Shown: positions 40,618 through 52,296, numbered from the stretch's first letter. The stretch: 64,000 bases of DNA from Pyrocephalus nanus (GCA_038380795.1 CM076266.1:36965425-37029424); one strand, 5' to 3'. A program made the numbers and translations. Notes: generated by a model from the letters alone, not told the origin.

Positions 40618-40725
40618 CCTTTTAGTTAAGGCGCTGGGTGGACTCAGGAAAACTGTACTCAATTCCTGGCTTTGCAATGGATTTTCTTCACAAACCCAGG
40701 CAAGTACCTGTGCCTTGATACAAAA
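40618..40725 (+). mobile_element. MIR-like tRNA-derived SINE (old)
   Basis: The stretch resembles the tRNA-derived head and core of MIR-family SINEs. It has an A-box-like TAGTTAAGGCG (40623-40633), then GGTGGACTCAGG, a B-box-like TACTCAATTCC (about 40656-40666), CTGGCTTTGCAATGG (compare CTGGCTCTGCCACTT) and GGCAAGTACCTGTGCCTTGA (compare GGCAAGTTACTTAACCTCTCTGTGCCT). Divergence is high and the 3' part is lost. It lies about 0.9 kb downstream of CHN2 exon 3 in intron 3. Another amniote CORE-type SINE is possible. Confidence 0.55.
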
Positions 40726-41604
40726 CCTCCTGTCCCACCCAAAAGTGTTTTGACACAGTACCTTAATATTTGAGAGATGCCAGGGCTCTGCTTTCATGGG
40801 TACACAGTGTGGGAAGCAGGACAGAGCTCAGGATGATGTTTGGGAGTACAACTATTTATCAGGCCATGAGCCGTAGTTTCTGTCTTCTTGCACATCATCT
40901 TATATACCTTATGCAATCATTTAATGCATTTAGTATTTCTGTTACTAGTATCATATGTCTATTTACACAAAATTTCTCCCTGACATTATAGAAGACAGAG
41001 TCTTATTAAGAAGATCACAATCTTACTGATTGAGCAGAGACATCTACATATGTGTGCTATTATGCCATGCAGGTTGAGGAATGGACATATAAAACTAAGT
41101 AGAAATGGAAGAAACACAGAAAAAGAAAATAGGGGGACAAGATAGCTCAGCCAAAACTGCAGCCCTGCAGATTTATAAATATCCTATAACCTTTAAAGTT
41201 CCTGTGACAGAACAGAGCTCTCGGGGTATCACTTCAGTGAACCTACATGTATCGTGTTGAAACATATCACACAGGTGTTAGTATGCAGATACAGGAAGAA
41301 AAATACACCTTCATTTAGACATGGAAACATAAAACTTCAGGTAGCATACAGAAAAGCACATTAAGCAATGATTAATAAGTGTTTGTCTAATGAAGGTGCT
41401 TCTAGTGATAGAATGAGGCTGCCATGCCTAATTAGCAAATATTAATCTGCTTTAATTAATCAACCTTAAGAAAAATGATTATATAAAAGAATGGCATAGA
41501 AAAATTAAAGCAAATATTACCCACAGACTGCACAAAAGATTTTTTGGTAGTCATACGCTGCTGACAATTCATCAGATATAACTAGGTAGAGCAAAAGAAC
41601 TGAC

Positions 41605-41660
41605 CTCCCGAGGACAGATGATTCTCTTGGGACGTGGCGCCTCTTGTTGCAGTTGATACA
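41605..41660 (-). CDS. CHN2: CHN2 coding exon 3: linker before SH2
   Basis: This 56-bp exon encodes [18 protein letters not shown], preceded by the last two bases of a split Leu codon. It is essentially the human beta-chimaerin sequence, and the PRPKR/CPRE wording fits CHN2 better than the CHN1 paralogue as I recall them. The acceptor reads TTTGACAG on the minus strand. The donor is GAG followed by GTCAGT, which keeps the GT but has C instead of the usual purine at +3, so it is a slightly weak site. The exon goes from phase 1 to phase 0, so skipping it alone would break the frame. In the protein this basic linker leads into the SH2 domain and is not itself catalytic. It is separated by about 15.4 kb from exon 4. 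Confidence 0.93.
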
Positions 41661-44624
41661 CTGTCAAACACAAAAATGTACAGATCATTAGGAGATGGCA
41701 AGATACACAAACTTTTATTCAGATAAGTCTTTTTAGCCAGGGGCTGCAGAGAAAAATGCAAATGTAAAGAATATGAAATCAAAATGAGGTATTTCAGTGT
41801 GTCTAAGTCATTTATATGAAAATTAGTTGTTGACCTGCAAACTAACTAAAGTGATCGGTGCTTTAACTTTTAGAAGTATTATCTTCTTTTGTATTTTTTT
41901 TTTACATTTTTATACTAGGGAAGACTAGCCAGAAATAACTACAATTATGAGGTATATCCCAGGATAAAATCCCACTCTTGCATATACTGTGTTGTAACAA
42001 CCCAAGAACAGATTGCTTACCAGTAGCACCAGCAGTTTTTTGGATAGGCCAAGAAAAAGTTCAGTACCTTTGAAAGGGCTCACCACAATCTCATAATTTA
42101 TTTCAAGATTTGCTGGCAATTACTGAAGAGCAAGCAAACATTCCTTTCAGAGCCATTATATCCTATTCAAATGGCCCTGGATCAATTTTGCAAATCTTCT
42201 GAGGGCTGAAGGAGAGAGACCTGAGGCTAGAGGTAGTTGCTGCCTGGCCCCAGCCTCTTCACTTGCATGTATTTAATGAGATCCTCTCCCTCCCTTCCAC
42301 TCTGGAGTCGTGAGAAGAAGCTGACATGCAATGACAGTAATCAATTCCAGCACAGACAGACTGTCTCTCCGTAACTCCAGTAAAAATCCCAGAGGTTTGG
42401 ATTCCCTCCCTTGAGAAAGGCCTTCTGTATGCTGACCTTCTTGTATTTGGAAAGATTGTGTCGTGTCTATGAATTTTTTTAAAAGACTGAGTTTCTAGGA
42501 TGTTTTTCTTCATAATCTTCGTGAAGCTCAAAATTATGCCCTGAAAGGTGGCGGATTATGGGAGGAAGAGAAATGCCTGTGGGTTTGATAAACACAGAAG
42601 CCCTGTTGCAAAAAGTGACTGGAAATGGTAGGTGTTAACCCTTAGAACTTTTTCACACCTTGTGCACCTTCTCTTTAAATGGAACTAGAAGTGATGAAAT
42701 CTGCAAAGTGGGGAAGTCCTTTAGCCTGCACCCAAGTTTGTCACACAGGGGATGGGAAAGCTTTGAGGGCTTCTGCTTTCTGCTCATGTCAAAGTGCAAA
42801 ACCCCATAACCTCCTCTTTTCCCAACCCAAGCTTTATCCTTGGTTCCTTAGAGGGGCACAGAGAGTTCATGATTTCTTATATTCCCTATCAATTTTAATG
42901 CATATGGATGTGATCTAGCTCTGAATTTGTACTCAGGCTTTGGATACACCCTGCATCATTCAGCACTGTCAGATTTTCCACTACTTTTGCACAGGATAAC
43001 TTCTGGTCTTTCTTACCTCTTGCAGTTATGTGACTAAGGTTTAAGGACTTACTTCTACTCTATTGTGACCAAATGATTTGTGTATCCAAATGAACTGTCA
43101 AAGAAAGTATGAAAATTTTGTTCAAAAATCACAGATAATGTTTTAAAACTCTGATTATTCTGTGGGCCAATTTTAGAGTTAATTTCTGAATGTCTGAAAT
43201 CAGCATAACCACTGATTCAGCAAGTTAGTGACGCTTAATACTAAAGGTATTAAAAAAATAGTAACTTTTTCCTACCCACTTACATTTTTAATGGAGAGAA
43301 GGAACTCTAAGGATTCAAAACATTCCAAGAATATGATTGCTTCTCATTTAAAGTAAATTATCTATTTCCCCAATTAATTAATTTGAATTTAACTGAAAAC
43401 TAATACTTCATAAAAATCCTATTTTCAATAATCGAATCTGTTAAACATTAACTGACACAGCATATTAAGCCAATGACTGTTTCAAAAAAAATTTGTTAGC
43501 AGTAGTGCAAAACAAGTTGATCTGAAGATCATATAGGAAGCCCATCTTGTGATGTGCTGCATTTATAAGAAATGAAAAAAGCAAAGAGGTCTCTAAAATA
43601 ACCAAAGGATCTCTGAGGCAGATACCTCTGGAGAAGCAATGGTGAGGAAAAGAGTCAGCATTTCACAAAACAAAGGAAGGAATGATTACCAGGAAAGACC
43701 AGGTACATGAAAGACTTGAAAGCAAACACAAAAAAATGGATGCTGATTGGATGTAGTGAGATGAATCAGTGCAGGGATTCATGATGAATGCAAGGAAGAC
43801 AAATCATCTTAACAACTGTATTTTGAATAGATTGGAAAAGGTTGCTGTCATTCTCAGAGAGACATGGGTAATTAATCTGCACAATAATATGAACTGAGAA
43901 ATATATCTGATTTAGAAATACATCAGAAGAAAATGTGGTCAGATTATTACTACACAAATAAATATTAATAAATTATATGCTAAATGTGCAGGATGAGAAA
44001 ATGGCCCAAGCATGATTGAGATTGTGAATGGTGGCAATCACAGAAAATGTCACGAATTTCCTGTGAAACATAAAGAATTCAGATTTGGCCATATTAGCTT
44101 TAAATTGTTAGATATTAAACTGACAGAAAATCAAACCACCGAAACAACAAGAGGAAAGAGATAGAGAACCATTAGATGGAGGGAGAGAAGACAGATCGGG
44201 AACAGAGGAAGAACTGAGAACCACCAGTGGCATCTTGGTAAGGGACAACAAGCAGTTCAACCAGAGAAGGTTGACAGGGAGACAAAAACCAGAGAATAGA
44301 CAGACAGACACATAGCTGCCAAGGATGCCCAGAAGAGACACACAGCAAGGTAAGGGTGAAGAAGGTAAAAAACCAATGGAAGTTCAGTTAAGCTGAAAAC
44401 AAGGAAAGGCAGTATCTCACAATCTAAAGTATTAGGGAGCACAGTCAGTGTGACCATACCAAAAGCTGTGTTCTCTTTTAGAAAGGGTCTCTCCTGTTTC
44501 TGCTTCAAATGATTGCTGTGTGAAAGCCTGCTAATGGGCTTTGGATACAAGTGCAATATTATGGCTAAGGTGACTTGAGAAAAATGTGCCCTACAGCTAA
44601 GTTCCAATGAGCACAGGCACCTCA

Positions 44625-44690
44625 TTAAGTGACCTCATTTTCAGAAGTGCTGAACATCCTGCAGCTCTGCCTGATTTCATTACACACTTT
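44625..44690. repeat. Possible ancient amniote interspersed repeat
   Basis: AAGTGACCTCATTTTCAGAA followed by GTGCTGAACATCCTGCAGCTC resembles a dispersed old repeat seen in birds and turtles, with ATTTTCAGAAGTGCTGAGCA and CTGCAGCTCCCATTGA wording. The family cannot be named from memory, and the extent is uncertain. Confidence 0.3.
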
Positions 44691-46271
44691 TTCCAAATGC
44701 TGGGCAGTCACACTGAGGCTGACATTGCTGAGACCCCAGCACAGTCCAGGGAATGGTCAGACTCTGAAGGCACATGCCCACCTACTTGCTCAAATGACAA
44801 AGAAGCCTTGCCTTTCTGCCTCATTTTTCCACCTCCACCTCTGAAAATCTTAGAAACCAATGTATAACAATAGTTAACTGAACGAATAGAGAAACACACT
44901 TATTTAATACAATGGTAAGCAGTGATTGACATCTGACCCAGTCTATTTCTAGCATTTAGAACTGACAGGCAGGTTACAGACAAACCCACTGTGATCATAA
45001 AAAAGATGACACTTGAACATAATGATACATTATTATCTTAGCCCTGAGAAAATGAATCTTATAAAAAATAAATTTAATGCAAAAAGAAAATGTACTATTA
45101 CTTCTCAGAGAAGAGCATCAGACTGGGAGTGACTTTTTGTTCAGCATCAGATGCAAATGAAATGTACAGTAATGATACACACTAAATATTAGACAAAAAT
45201 GCAACACTGCAACAGAAAAACACAGTAGCTTTTAAGTGGCTCTTGAACATCCTTATCAGTTTCATACTTTGGAGAGTTTGCCTGCATTCATAGTATCATA
45301 ATCACTTCCGAACTTACAGTGTTAACAAAACTCTAATATATTATTGAATTTCTACAGGAACATTTCTTTGAGATGTAAAGTAGCTGGTTAGAATATATCC
45401 TTCTCTCTTTTGTTCCCGCTACAGCACGAGTTGTCTCAGGGGATGAATAAGGGAAATTCTACAATATGTTTTAGGAAGAACTGTCTAATTCCAAAATCCA
45501 ATCTGTCTAAGAAACAAAGGGATGACACGCAAAAAATAACACTTACTCCTCTTCTGCCAGGAAAGAAGGGCTATCAGCAATTTCTTCATTTTTTTTTTTT
45601 TCATTCTGCAGTGTGTCAGGACCTCAAGCTTTCTCCTTTAACTCACCTATGATGAGTGTTCAGAGATGCTCCAGCGGAGAGGAAAAATTCCTATCATCAT
45701 TTTTATGAAGCAGCAAGGAAACATACTGCCTTCTTCTGAGAATGTTTTGCAGAGTTCCTTAGTTTTACCTCCTTGGCCTCATCTCAGTCAGGCATTTATC
45801 CATGTGCCGAGCTTGAACAATATGAGCTGTCCTATTTCTGCAGGATTACTCACATGCTTAATTAGGAACCTAAGTGCTTGGCTGAAACAAAGACTTAATT
45901 TCTAACAAAAATGAATCTCGGACACTGTGCTTATTATTTGATGAAGGGCAGAAGGCACAGAAACTTCGTGAGGAGCTGAAGCATGGCATCAGCTGATGCT
46001 CTATGCTGTGCCACACTGCTTCACACCAGCATACTGATCTTAAATAATGCAGATAGACATTGAAGTGGCATTGACACACGACTGACTTAGCACATGCCAA
46101 TCTCAACAGTGGTAAAAGAGGAAAAAGAGTGGTTTTATATCTCTTCAAAATTCAAGCACATATGTGCTGCAGCTGCAAACCAACGACTACCCTGTTTCAA
46201 CAGTCAAACAAATTGCCTACTCATCCCATGAAGCAGGTAAGGCCATTGTCTCTGCTCTAAGAGGACAGTGC

Positions 46272-46444
46272 AGTACTGGAGCAGGTTACCCACAAAGGTG
46301 GCAGAGGCTCAATCCCTGAAGGTTTTCAGGACTGTTACATAAAGTTGTGACTGTTCTGCTCTAGACCTGACAATAGTCGTGCTTCGAGCAGGAAGCTGGA
46401 TTAACTCATCCCAGAAGCCCTTCCAACTCACATTCTGTGATTCT
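46272..46444 (+). mobile_element. CR1 LINE 3' end
   Basis: A sense-orientation CR1 3' untranslated end is recognisable: CTGGAGCAGGTTACCCACAA, then GGTGGCAGAGGCTC, CTGAAGGTTTTCAGGACTG, a CGAGCAGGAAGCTGGATTAA block, CCCTTCCAACTCA and the terminal ATTCTGTGATTCT tail. It is short and 5'-truncated, with only one tail repeat left. It lies in intron 2 of CHN2, antisense to the gene. Confidence 0.9.
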
Positions 46445-47519
46445 TATCTTCCTTTCTTTACTGCCTCAATGATGGCAAAAAGGCAAAATGCTATTTTGTA
46501 TAATACGCCTAACACACAGCAGACTTCACAAAGCAATCATTTATCTGATATTTATTTGCTGATTTGCTACTCAGGTATAAATGCAATCAAACCCACTGCC
46601 TAGTCCCTGCTGACTGCTAGAGACATTCCAGATTTTTTTTCACAAGTCCCTTCCTGTTATTACAAAATTATCCTTGTCATTTGTTTTATTCTCTATATCC
46701 CAGGGCTATCAGAAAAAGTTTGAAAAGTTTTGTAACCTGTGAAATCTATGTAAAATTCTAACAATTCTTCATAAGCAAGTGGGGATCTTCTGATTAGAAG
46801 GATTCATCTTTTCCGAATACAGCTAAAACAAACTTGTGCATTATGTCAACACAGTCAGGCTTCAATTCTGAAAACTGTTCCTCTTTGATCAGCATTTGTC
46901 CATGGACACATGCAATACTGTTTATTTGAATACGTTTCATAAACAGGAAAATCTGCCTTTACTGAGAATCTAGAAGGACTGAAACCTTGATCATGATGTC
47001 AGTAAAAGGCAACATAGTGCACTAAAATTTATGCAAGACTTAAAACAGAAATCAAAACTGCATGCAAAGTATCTTACTATATGTTACCAAACTTTAAAAG
47101 CTACTAGCTAAAACAGACTGAAAACAATTGTTAAATAGGCAGTAAACACAAAGTGCTAAGCATGAAATACATACACTGAGTTAAAATTGTGATGAGACAG
47201 GATCATAGACTGAATCACAGACTAACACCATTGCTAGACATAACCTCTATAATTAATTTACCAGATTGGAATTTTTCTAGTTGAGTAGAGAAGCATACAT
47301 TACCTAACATTAAAAAGAAAAATGTGTATCTGTGGCTAAGCAGTCTCAGCAGTAAATTTTTGTAACCTTAAACTATTTTCTGCATTTTGGAGCTGTGTAA
47401 CTTTTTCCAAGGTCATTCATGCATGGAGTTCAGATGCTGAGGCCATGACTTTGTCATTACCACAATACTGGCATCCTTCATATAGCAGAAGAGGAAATAC
47501 ATTCATAGACTATGAATTC

Positions 47520-47585
47520 ATTCTTTTTTTCTTTTCTTTTTTTATTTTTTTTTATTTTTTTAATTTATTTTTTAATTTTGAAAAA
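47520..47585. repeat. T-rich low-complexity tract
   Basis: T runs interrupted by C and A (TTTTTTATTTTTTTTTATTT-like). On the minus strand it is A-rich and could be a decayed retroposon tail, but no element body was recognised next to it. Confidence 0.75.
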
Positions 47586-48906
47586 ATGTTTTCTTGGACT
47601 ATATGTAAGCTATCAGGTAAAAGTAACCAAACTTTTTCACTGCATGCAGTGGTCTGTCTGCTGCATCAGTAGGGCAACTAAGAGCAGGTAAGTAAAGGTA
47701 TACGCTTGTATCCTGACTTTTTAACGGAAACTTCCTGCTAACAAGGAAACATGTTAAAAAAAAAAAAAATCACTCAACTGTCTGCTTCTTTATAAGTACT
47801 CAGCAAAGTATGCATGAATGGTCTAACTCAGATATACTTTGACTTTTTAGGAGGTTTCTCTTATCCATTCAAAACATTGCAACAACAACTACAAAGTCTG
47901 TAAAAAACAGTGTTCTAAAAAGTAATTTTTGTAATTTAATGGCATTTCAAATTTTGGTTGAAAAAATCCAAGTCCATTCTAGGGCAGAATGTCATCCTCA
48001 GGTAACACAGAGGTGATGTCTTTGAAGTCAGCAAGGTAGTTTAATGTGCATGTAAGCGAAGTTAGCAAGTTTATTCCAGTCTTTAAAATTGTACATGTAC
48101 CTGCATGTAACTACTGTTATCCCTGTCTTTTTGTAGTTCCATTTTGGTAATGGCACTGTACTGATTTTGAAGTTGCCACAATAAAAGAGACACTTAGGAT
48201 AGTTCTGTATCTGAAAACAAAAAAATAAAACGAGCCTCTATACCCAAAGCAACACTTTAATAAAAGTTCCAGTAAGGGTTTAAAATACAAAGATCAAATT
48301 TAAAGGCCATCTTTAACAAGAGATTTAAAAGCCAATATTTTGTCTTAGATCTGTGCCACTCTATTAGAAAATACATTTGGAACAAAGCAAAAGAGCATAA
48401 AATATGCACTTCTGCACTGCACTCTATGTAAATGATTTTTCTAAAGGCAGACAGGAAGGTTCAAAGAACTGATAGTGCTGTCTCCATCTTCTAAACCACC
48501 ACTTCAAAAATCAGCTTCTATTGCTAAGGATCAAAAAATATTATTATCTTATAGTGATTTGGCGACCCATATAAAAAGACAAGTATACTCAAGCCTGACC
48601 TTTAGTAAACACATGGAGCATTAACCTCTACCTCTGAAATCCTTTCTGAAAATCTCAGCAGATAAACCATGAAACCCAGGATTTGCACACTTGTAAGGAA
48701 CCCAGGGAGTCTGGCACACATTATCCTGCTCCCCTTGCTTCATGGAAATCCAAGAAAGTTCAGGTTTTGCTGCTGTCCCATACTTTAATTCCTGCAAGCA
48801 CCTAGTACATTTATGTCTTTCTTCTAAACAAAGGCAGGCAAAAGACCTAACAGTGACTGACACCTCGATAAGGTACTAAGATTACTCAAATTTCTTGTAT
48901 ACTTAC

Positions 48907-48945
48907 AGTATGATTTCCATATTGGAGGCTGGTATTCTTCAGCAT
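48907..48945 (-). CDS. CHN2: CHN2 coding exon 2: N-terminal linker
   Basis: This 39-bp exon of beta-2 chimaerin, a Rac-directed GTPase-activating protein, reads (D)AEEYQPPIWKSY(L). That closely matches my memory of the N-terminal segment just before the SH2 region of human beta-2 chimaerin. Read on the minus strand, a pyrimidine-rich stretch ending TTTTAG precedes it and GTAAGT follows it. It starts with the last two bases of an Asp codon and ends with the first base of a Leu codon, so both flanking introns are phase 1 and the exon is symmetric. Skipping it would remove 13 residues without a frameshift. The exon opens with an out-of-frame ATG, which is not the start codon. The next exon is about 7.2 kb downstream. 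The preceding coding exon, carrying the initiator Met, was not found up to 64000. Confidence 0.93.
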
Positions 48946-50743
48946 CTAAAATAGAAACAAAAAGAAGGAAAAAAAAATCAGTCAATTGGCCACTGAGTCA
49001 AACTGTCAGCATGTATTTTTCTGCTGAGAGACCTCTACTTGTCAGCAAAATTCACATTTCTTTCCCGAGAGAGATGCTGGCCTATTTACAGTAGCATTTC
49101 CTATGTGAGAGAAGAATATAAATTTCAACCACTTGTGACTCCAGTGTGCTTTTCCAACTTATTCATGTAACAGAAATTAATTTTTCACTAATTTGCATTT
49201 AGTTTCCTGACTCACCAGTATTTGTAAAGTAATTTACTAGACTGGTAACTAATTTATTTACTTTATTTGGCATGATAAACAGACAAATCACTACTGGTCT
49301 TCAATCAGGCTTCTAACCCCACAAGTAAGATTGGAGAATGAGCATCAGTGAATAACACACGTGTGGGCTAAAAAGATGCCCAGCTCAGGCTGCACTACGG
49401 TGCACAGATCTGATGGTTTCAATGAGATTCAGTTACGCTTCTTGAACACACTAGAATATGCAATTGCCACATTTTCCATAAACAAGAAACGGAATCAACA
49501 AAAAAAAATGAGAAAAATGTAGAAAAAGTAAAGACAGCAAACCCTGCAATTACAAGCAGACAATTATTGTCATTATTGACTGAAGGGGCATGAAGAGTTG
49601 GTATCTTCTGTTAGTGCCCATTCCACAAGCAAGTTTACAGCTGGATTGTATGGTCCCACTCCACAGGGGGGTTTCCAGCCCTCTGCAAGAAAGCCATTTG
49701 CTGCATCCTCCAAAAATCCCAAGAGAGGCCAAGCTTGAGCAGTAGGAGTTAAGTTACCATACACCAGCACAGAGGGTGGGGCACCAGGTACTAGTTTGGC
49801 TCTGAGCTGTCAGGTAGTCAAACACTTTGAAGAGTCATTTACAGAGGGTATGTCATTAACCTTCCAATACTGTGCAAGCTAATTAAGGTGTTTGTTATTT
49901 ACTAAACTTCTCCTTAAGTTATGCTAATACAGTTCAATTATAGTTGCATAGCTCATGCTCCTTGTCTATTTACATATACACAACCACTTTAAATATAATC
50001 CTGAAAAAGGTTTGTTTCCTAGGAATGTTAATCATTAACTACCATCTGCCATTTTAACTCTATTGTTTTAACAGAGGATAAATCTAGCAATGATCACAGT
50101 TACTCCCTGGGATAATACTCTGCAGCAATTTGTAGATATACCGATTGGAAAACCCATTCAGTCTCAGTTTCAACTGTATTCACCTCACAACTTTGGCAAA
50201 ATTCAAAATGCTCCCAGACTGACAGAGTTATACCCTGCTGTGGCAATCCAAGAGTAATTAGCTTGCAAGTTCATTATGCAGAAGACATATTTTAAATTAT
50301 ATGAAGCTATTCATGAGACCAGTGAAATATAGTCATACAAGATCCCTGTACTTTTTTAACTTCTTACATTATAATAGTAATTTATCACTCTTTTTTCCCC
50401 CCATACATCTGTTGCTTCACATATAGTTTACCATAATACCATATTATTGTGTATTAAATTCCTCTGTCATACTTCTGCACTACTGCAAGAGAATTTCTGA
50501 ATTTTTTTCTTCACTTACTATATTTTCCCAATAGAAAAAACATGGAGATAATGCAAATACCTTATTATCTATACTTGTGACTTCAGATATGGAAATAATA
50601 GAGGGAGAAACAATAAAAAAATCAGTGAGTATCAGTTGTTGCTTTAGTCTTCAAAATTAATTAGAAAGTGCACAGTAAATTTAACAGTGAAAGCTGATCT
50701 ACAAGTGCCTGTAAAGTGCTTCATTAGCTTGAGACAGACTGAC

Positions 50744-50787
50744 GGTGAGGAAACACTGCAGCCTAGGTGAGGAAACACTGCAGCCTA
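50744..50787. repeat. 22-bp perfect tandem duplication
   Basis: Two identical 22-bp units, each running from GGTGAGGAAACAC to TGCAGCCTA, lie head to tail with no mismatch. The sequence continues GGCGAAG, which resembles the start of a third unit. Exact identity suggests a recent slippage duplication. Confidence 0.9.
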
Positions 50788-51581
50788 GGCGAAGAGCAAT
50801 CATCCAGGAGATAAGTCATAAAACAAAACTCCCAATGATTGCATTTGATTTGCCATGGTTATGAATCTGTCAGATCAGGAACGAACCATTCCTCAATAGG
50901 TAAAATAATTCTTAAGAATAGTATGCTCAGAGAAAAACCACAAGTCACTGCCTCCACATTCACCCTTACAAGGTACTGCAACACCCTCTGCGATCCCTTC
51001 AGCTGAAACCATGTCCCTAAATCACAGGGAACAAAATGCCATTGAGGTGATAGTATTAATAGAGTTTATTGTCAAGCTATCATGCATTTGATGTCATCCA
51101 TTTGTAGGGAAATAAAACCCAATTAGTTTAAATACATCCTGGAGACAAGGGCCATAGTTGAGGATCAGGGAGGTTTAATGGAGCTCAGAAAGAAACCTTT
51201 TGCTCCCTTTGTGGAAGGAGGTTGCTGGACCTGTTTAGACGCTCTCATCCTTGCATGATAAAGTCTTAGCACTCTCATCCTGGTTGACTAGATTAGACTG
51301 AACTTCAACTCTTCTTAAGTCAGGGGTCAAATGAGGCAACTCCTGCCTGAGCAGACTTGATTACTACTATTTGCCGTTTTTGAAAATTCTGTCCTGCTAT
51401 TTTTTATTAGTCCTTATTACATAGAAGCTCTACTTGTTAAATGGTGCTCCACTCTCCATCATTAGACTTAATACAGCCGTTCTGGTTCACAGAAGTCCTA
51501 CAAGACTTGTATAAGCATGGGATACAGGCGAATGTAGGACAGGAGTGTGATGTCAAATGGTATGGAATTAGGGGTGGAGAT

Positions 51582-52119
51582 TGTAGTGGGTTTGTTACTA
51601 GGATAGATCATCTGATGTATATTCTACCAAAAAGATATTCCATTCCATGTTAGGTCACTTTAGATATAACACTAGATGAGGAAGACCTGAGCCAAGCTGG
51701 TATATGGTGGTGAGGGGGAAGTGAGGGAAGGAAGGGAGAGCTGAGAAAGAAGAAGGGGTGGAGGGGGAAGGTATTGTGTTTTAAAACTGTTTTAGTTCTC
51801 ACTTTTTAGCCTTTATTCTGTTAGTAGTTAATTTAAGTCTTATTCTGTTAGTAATAAATCTAAGTTTTATCCTCACTCTGAGTTTGTTTTGCCTATTAAT
51901 AACTGCCTTTCTCTCAATCCTTATCTCTACTCATGAAAATCCCTTTGTGGGTTTTTTCCCCTCTCCTCTCTCCAGCTGCAGGGGGGAGGAGAGAGGTTAG
52001 TGGAGTGGTTTTAATAGCCCCCAGGCATCTGGCCAGGGTTAAACCACGACAAATTTTTGGTGCCAAAACCCAGGACAGAGACTGCAGAGAGAGGCAGTGG
52101 CCAGATCAAACCCACTACA
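51582..52119 (+). mobile_element. LTR-retroelement segment with tRNA-Phe-type primer-binding site
   Basis: A purine-rich stretch (51571-51580) precedes TGTAGTGGGTTTG, which starts the segment. An LTR-like body follows and ends GGGTTAAACCACGACA at 52051. Six bases further is TGGTGCCAAAACCCAGGA (52058-52075), which fits a retroviral primer-binding site for tRNA-Phe with two G-to-A changes at CpG positions. A short internal leader follows. At 52107-52119 stands CAAACCCACTACA, the exact reverse complement of the segment's first 13 bases, so the outer boundary may be there. No gag, pol or env remnant was seen, and no clear target-site duplication. Two readings are possible: a 5' LTR plus leader, or a longer LTR with 13-bp inverted ends. 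Confidence 0.75.
52058..52075 (+). other. Primer-binding-site-like 18-mer (tRNA-Phe type)
   Basis: The sequence TGGTGCCAAAACCCAGGA matches the complement of the tRNA-Phe 3' end (TGGTGCCGAAACCCGGGA, recalled) at 16 of 18 positions. Both differences are CpG to CpA, as expected from methylated-CpG decay of an old insertion. It starts 6 bases after an LTR-type CA end, which is where a retroviral primer-binding site belongs. Confidence 0.65.
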
Positions 52120-52264
52120 TTGCCAATACTAGTTTGGGTGGTCAGTTCAGTTACTACACGACACCTCAACTCACAGAGCTTCTGCTTTCCATCTGCACAT
52201 GGTAATGGTCTTAGCAAGGACAACACACCCCTGTTTTAAGCCACTTGGCAAAAATCAATCAGTC

Positions 52265-52265
<1 letters not shown>

Positions 52266-52296
<31 letters not shown>
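52266..52296. repeat. (CAAT)n microsatellite
   Basis: More than seven uninterrupted CAAT units lie about 150 bp downstream of the LTR segment, with degenerate copies just before them. Confidence 0.93.

Larger units (their letters stand above)
26178..41604 (-). other. CHN2: CHN2 intron 3 (15,427 bp)
   Basis: This is a phase 0 intron between exons 3 and 4. From its 5' side it contains a MIR-like SINE (about 40618-40725), a 20-bp direct repeat (39169-39219), a possible old transposon remnant (37480-37620), a perfect 12-bp hairpin (37178-37213), an ERVL-like solo LTR (34292-34869), an old CR1 (32203-32440), a pyrimidine tract and a CpG-rich island (about 26820-27005). Stretches such as 27400-32000 and 35000-37100 show no recognisable gene or repeat. 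Confidence 0.85.
41661..48906 (-). other. CHN2: CHN2 intron 2 (7246 bp)
   Basis: This intron is bounded by the GTAAGT donor of exon 2 and the TTTGACAG acceptor of exon 3, and is phase 1. It contains a CR1 3' end in sense orientation on the plus strand (46272-46444), a T-rich low-complexity tract (about 47520-47585) and a weak ancient-repeat candidate near 44625. Nothing else is supported. Confidence 0.85.
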
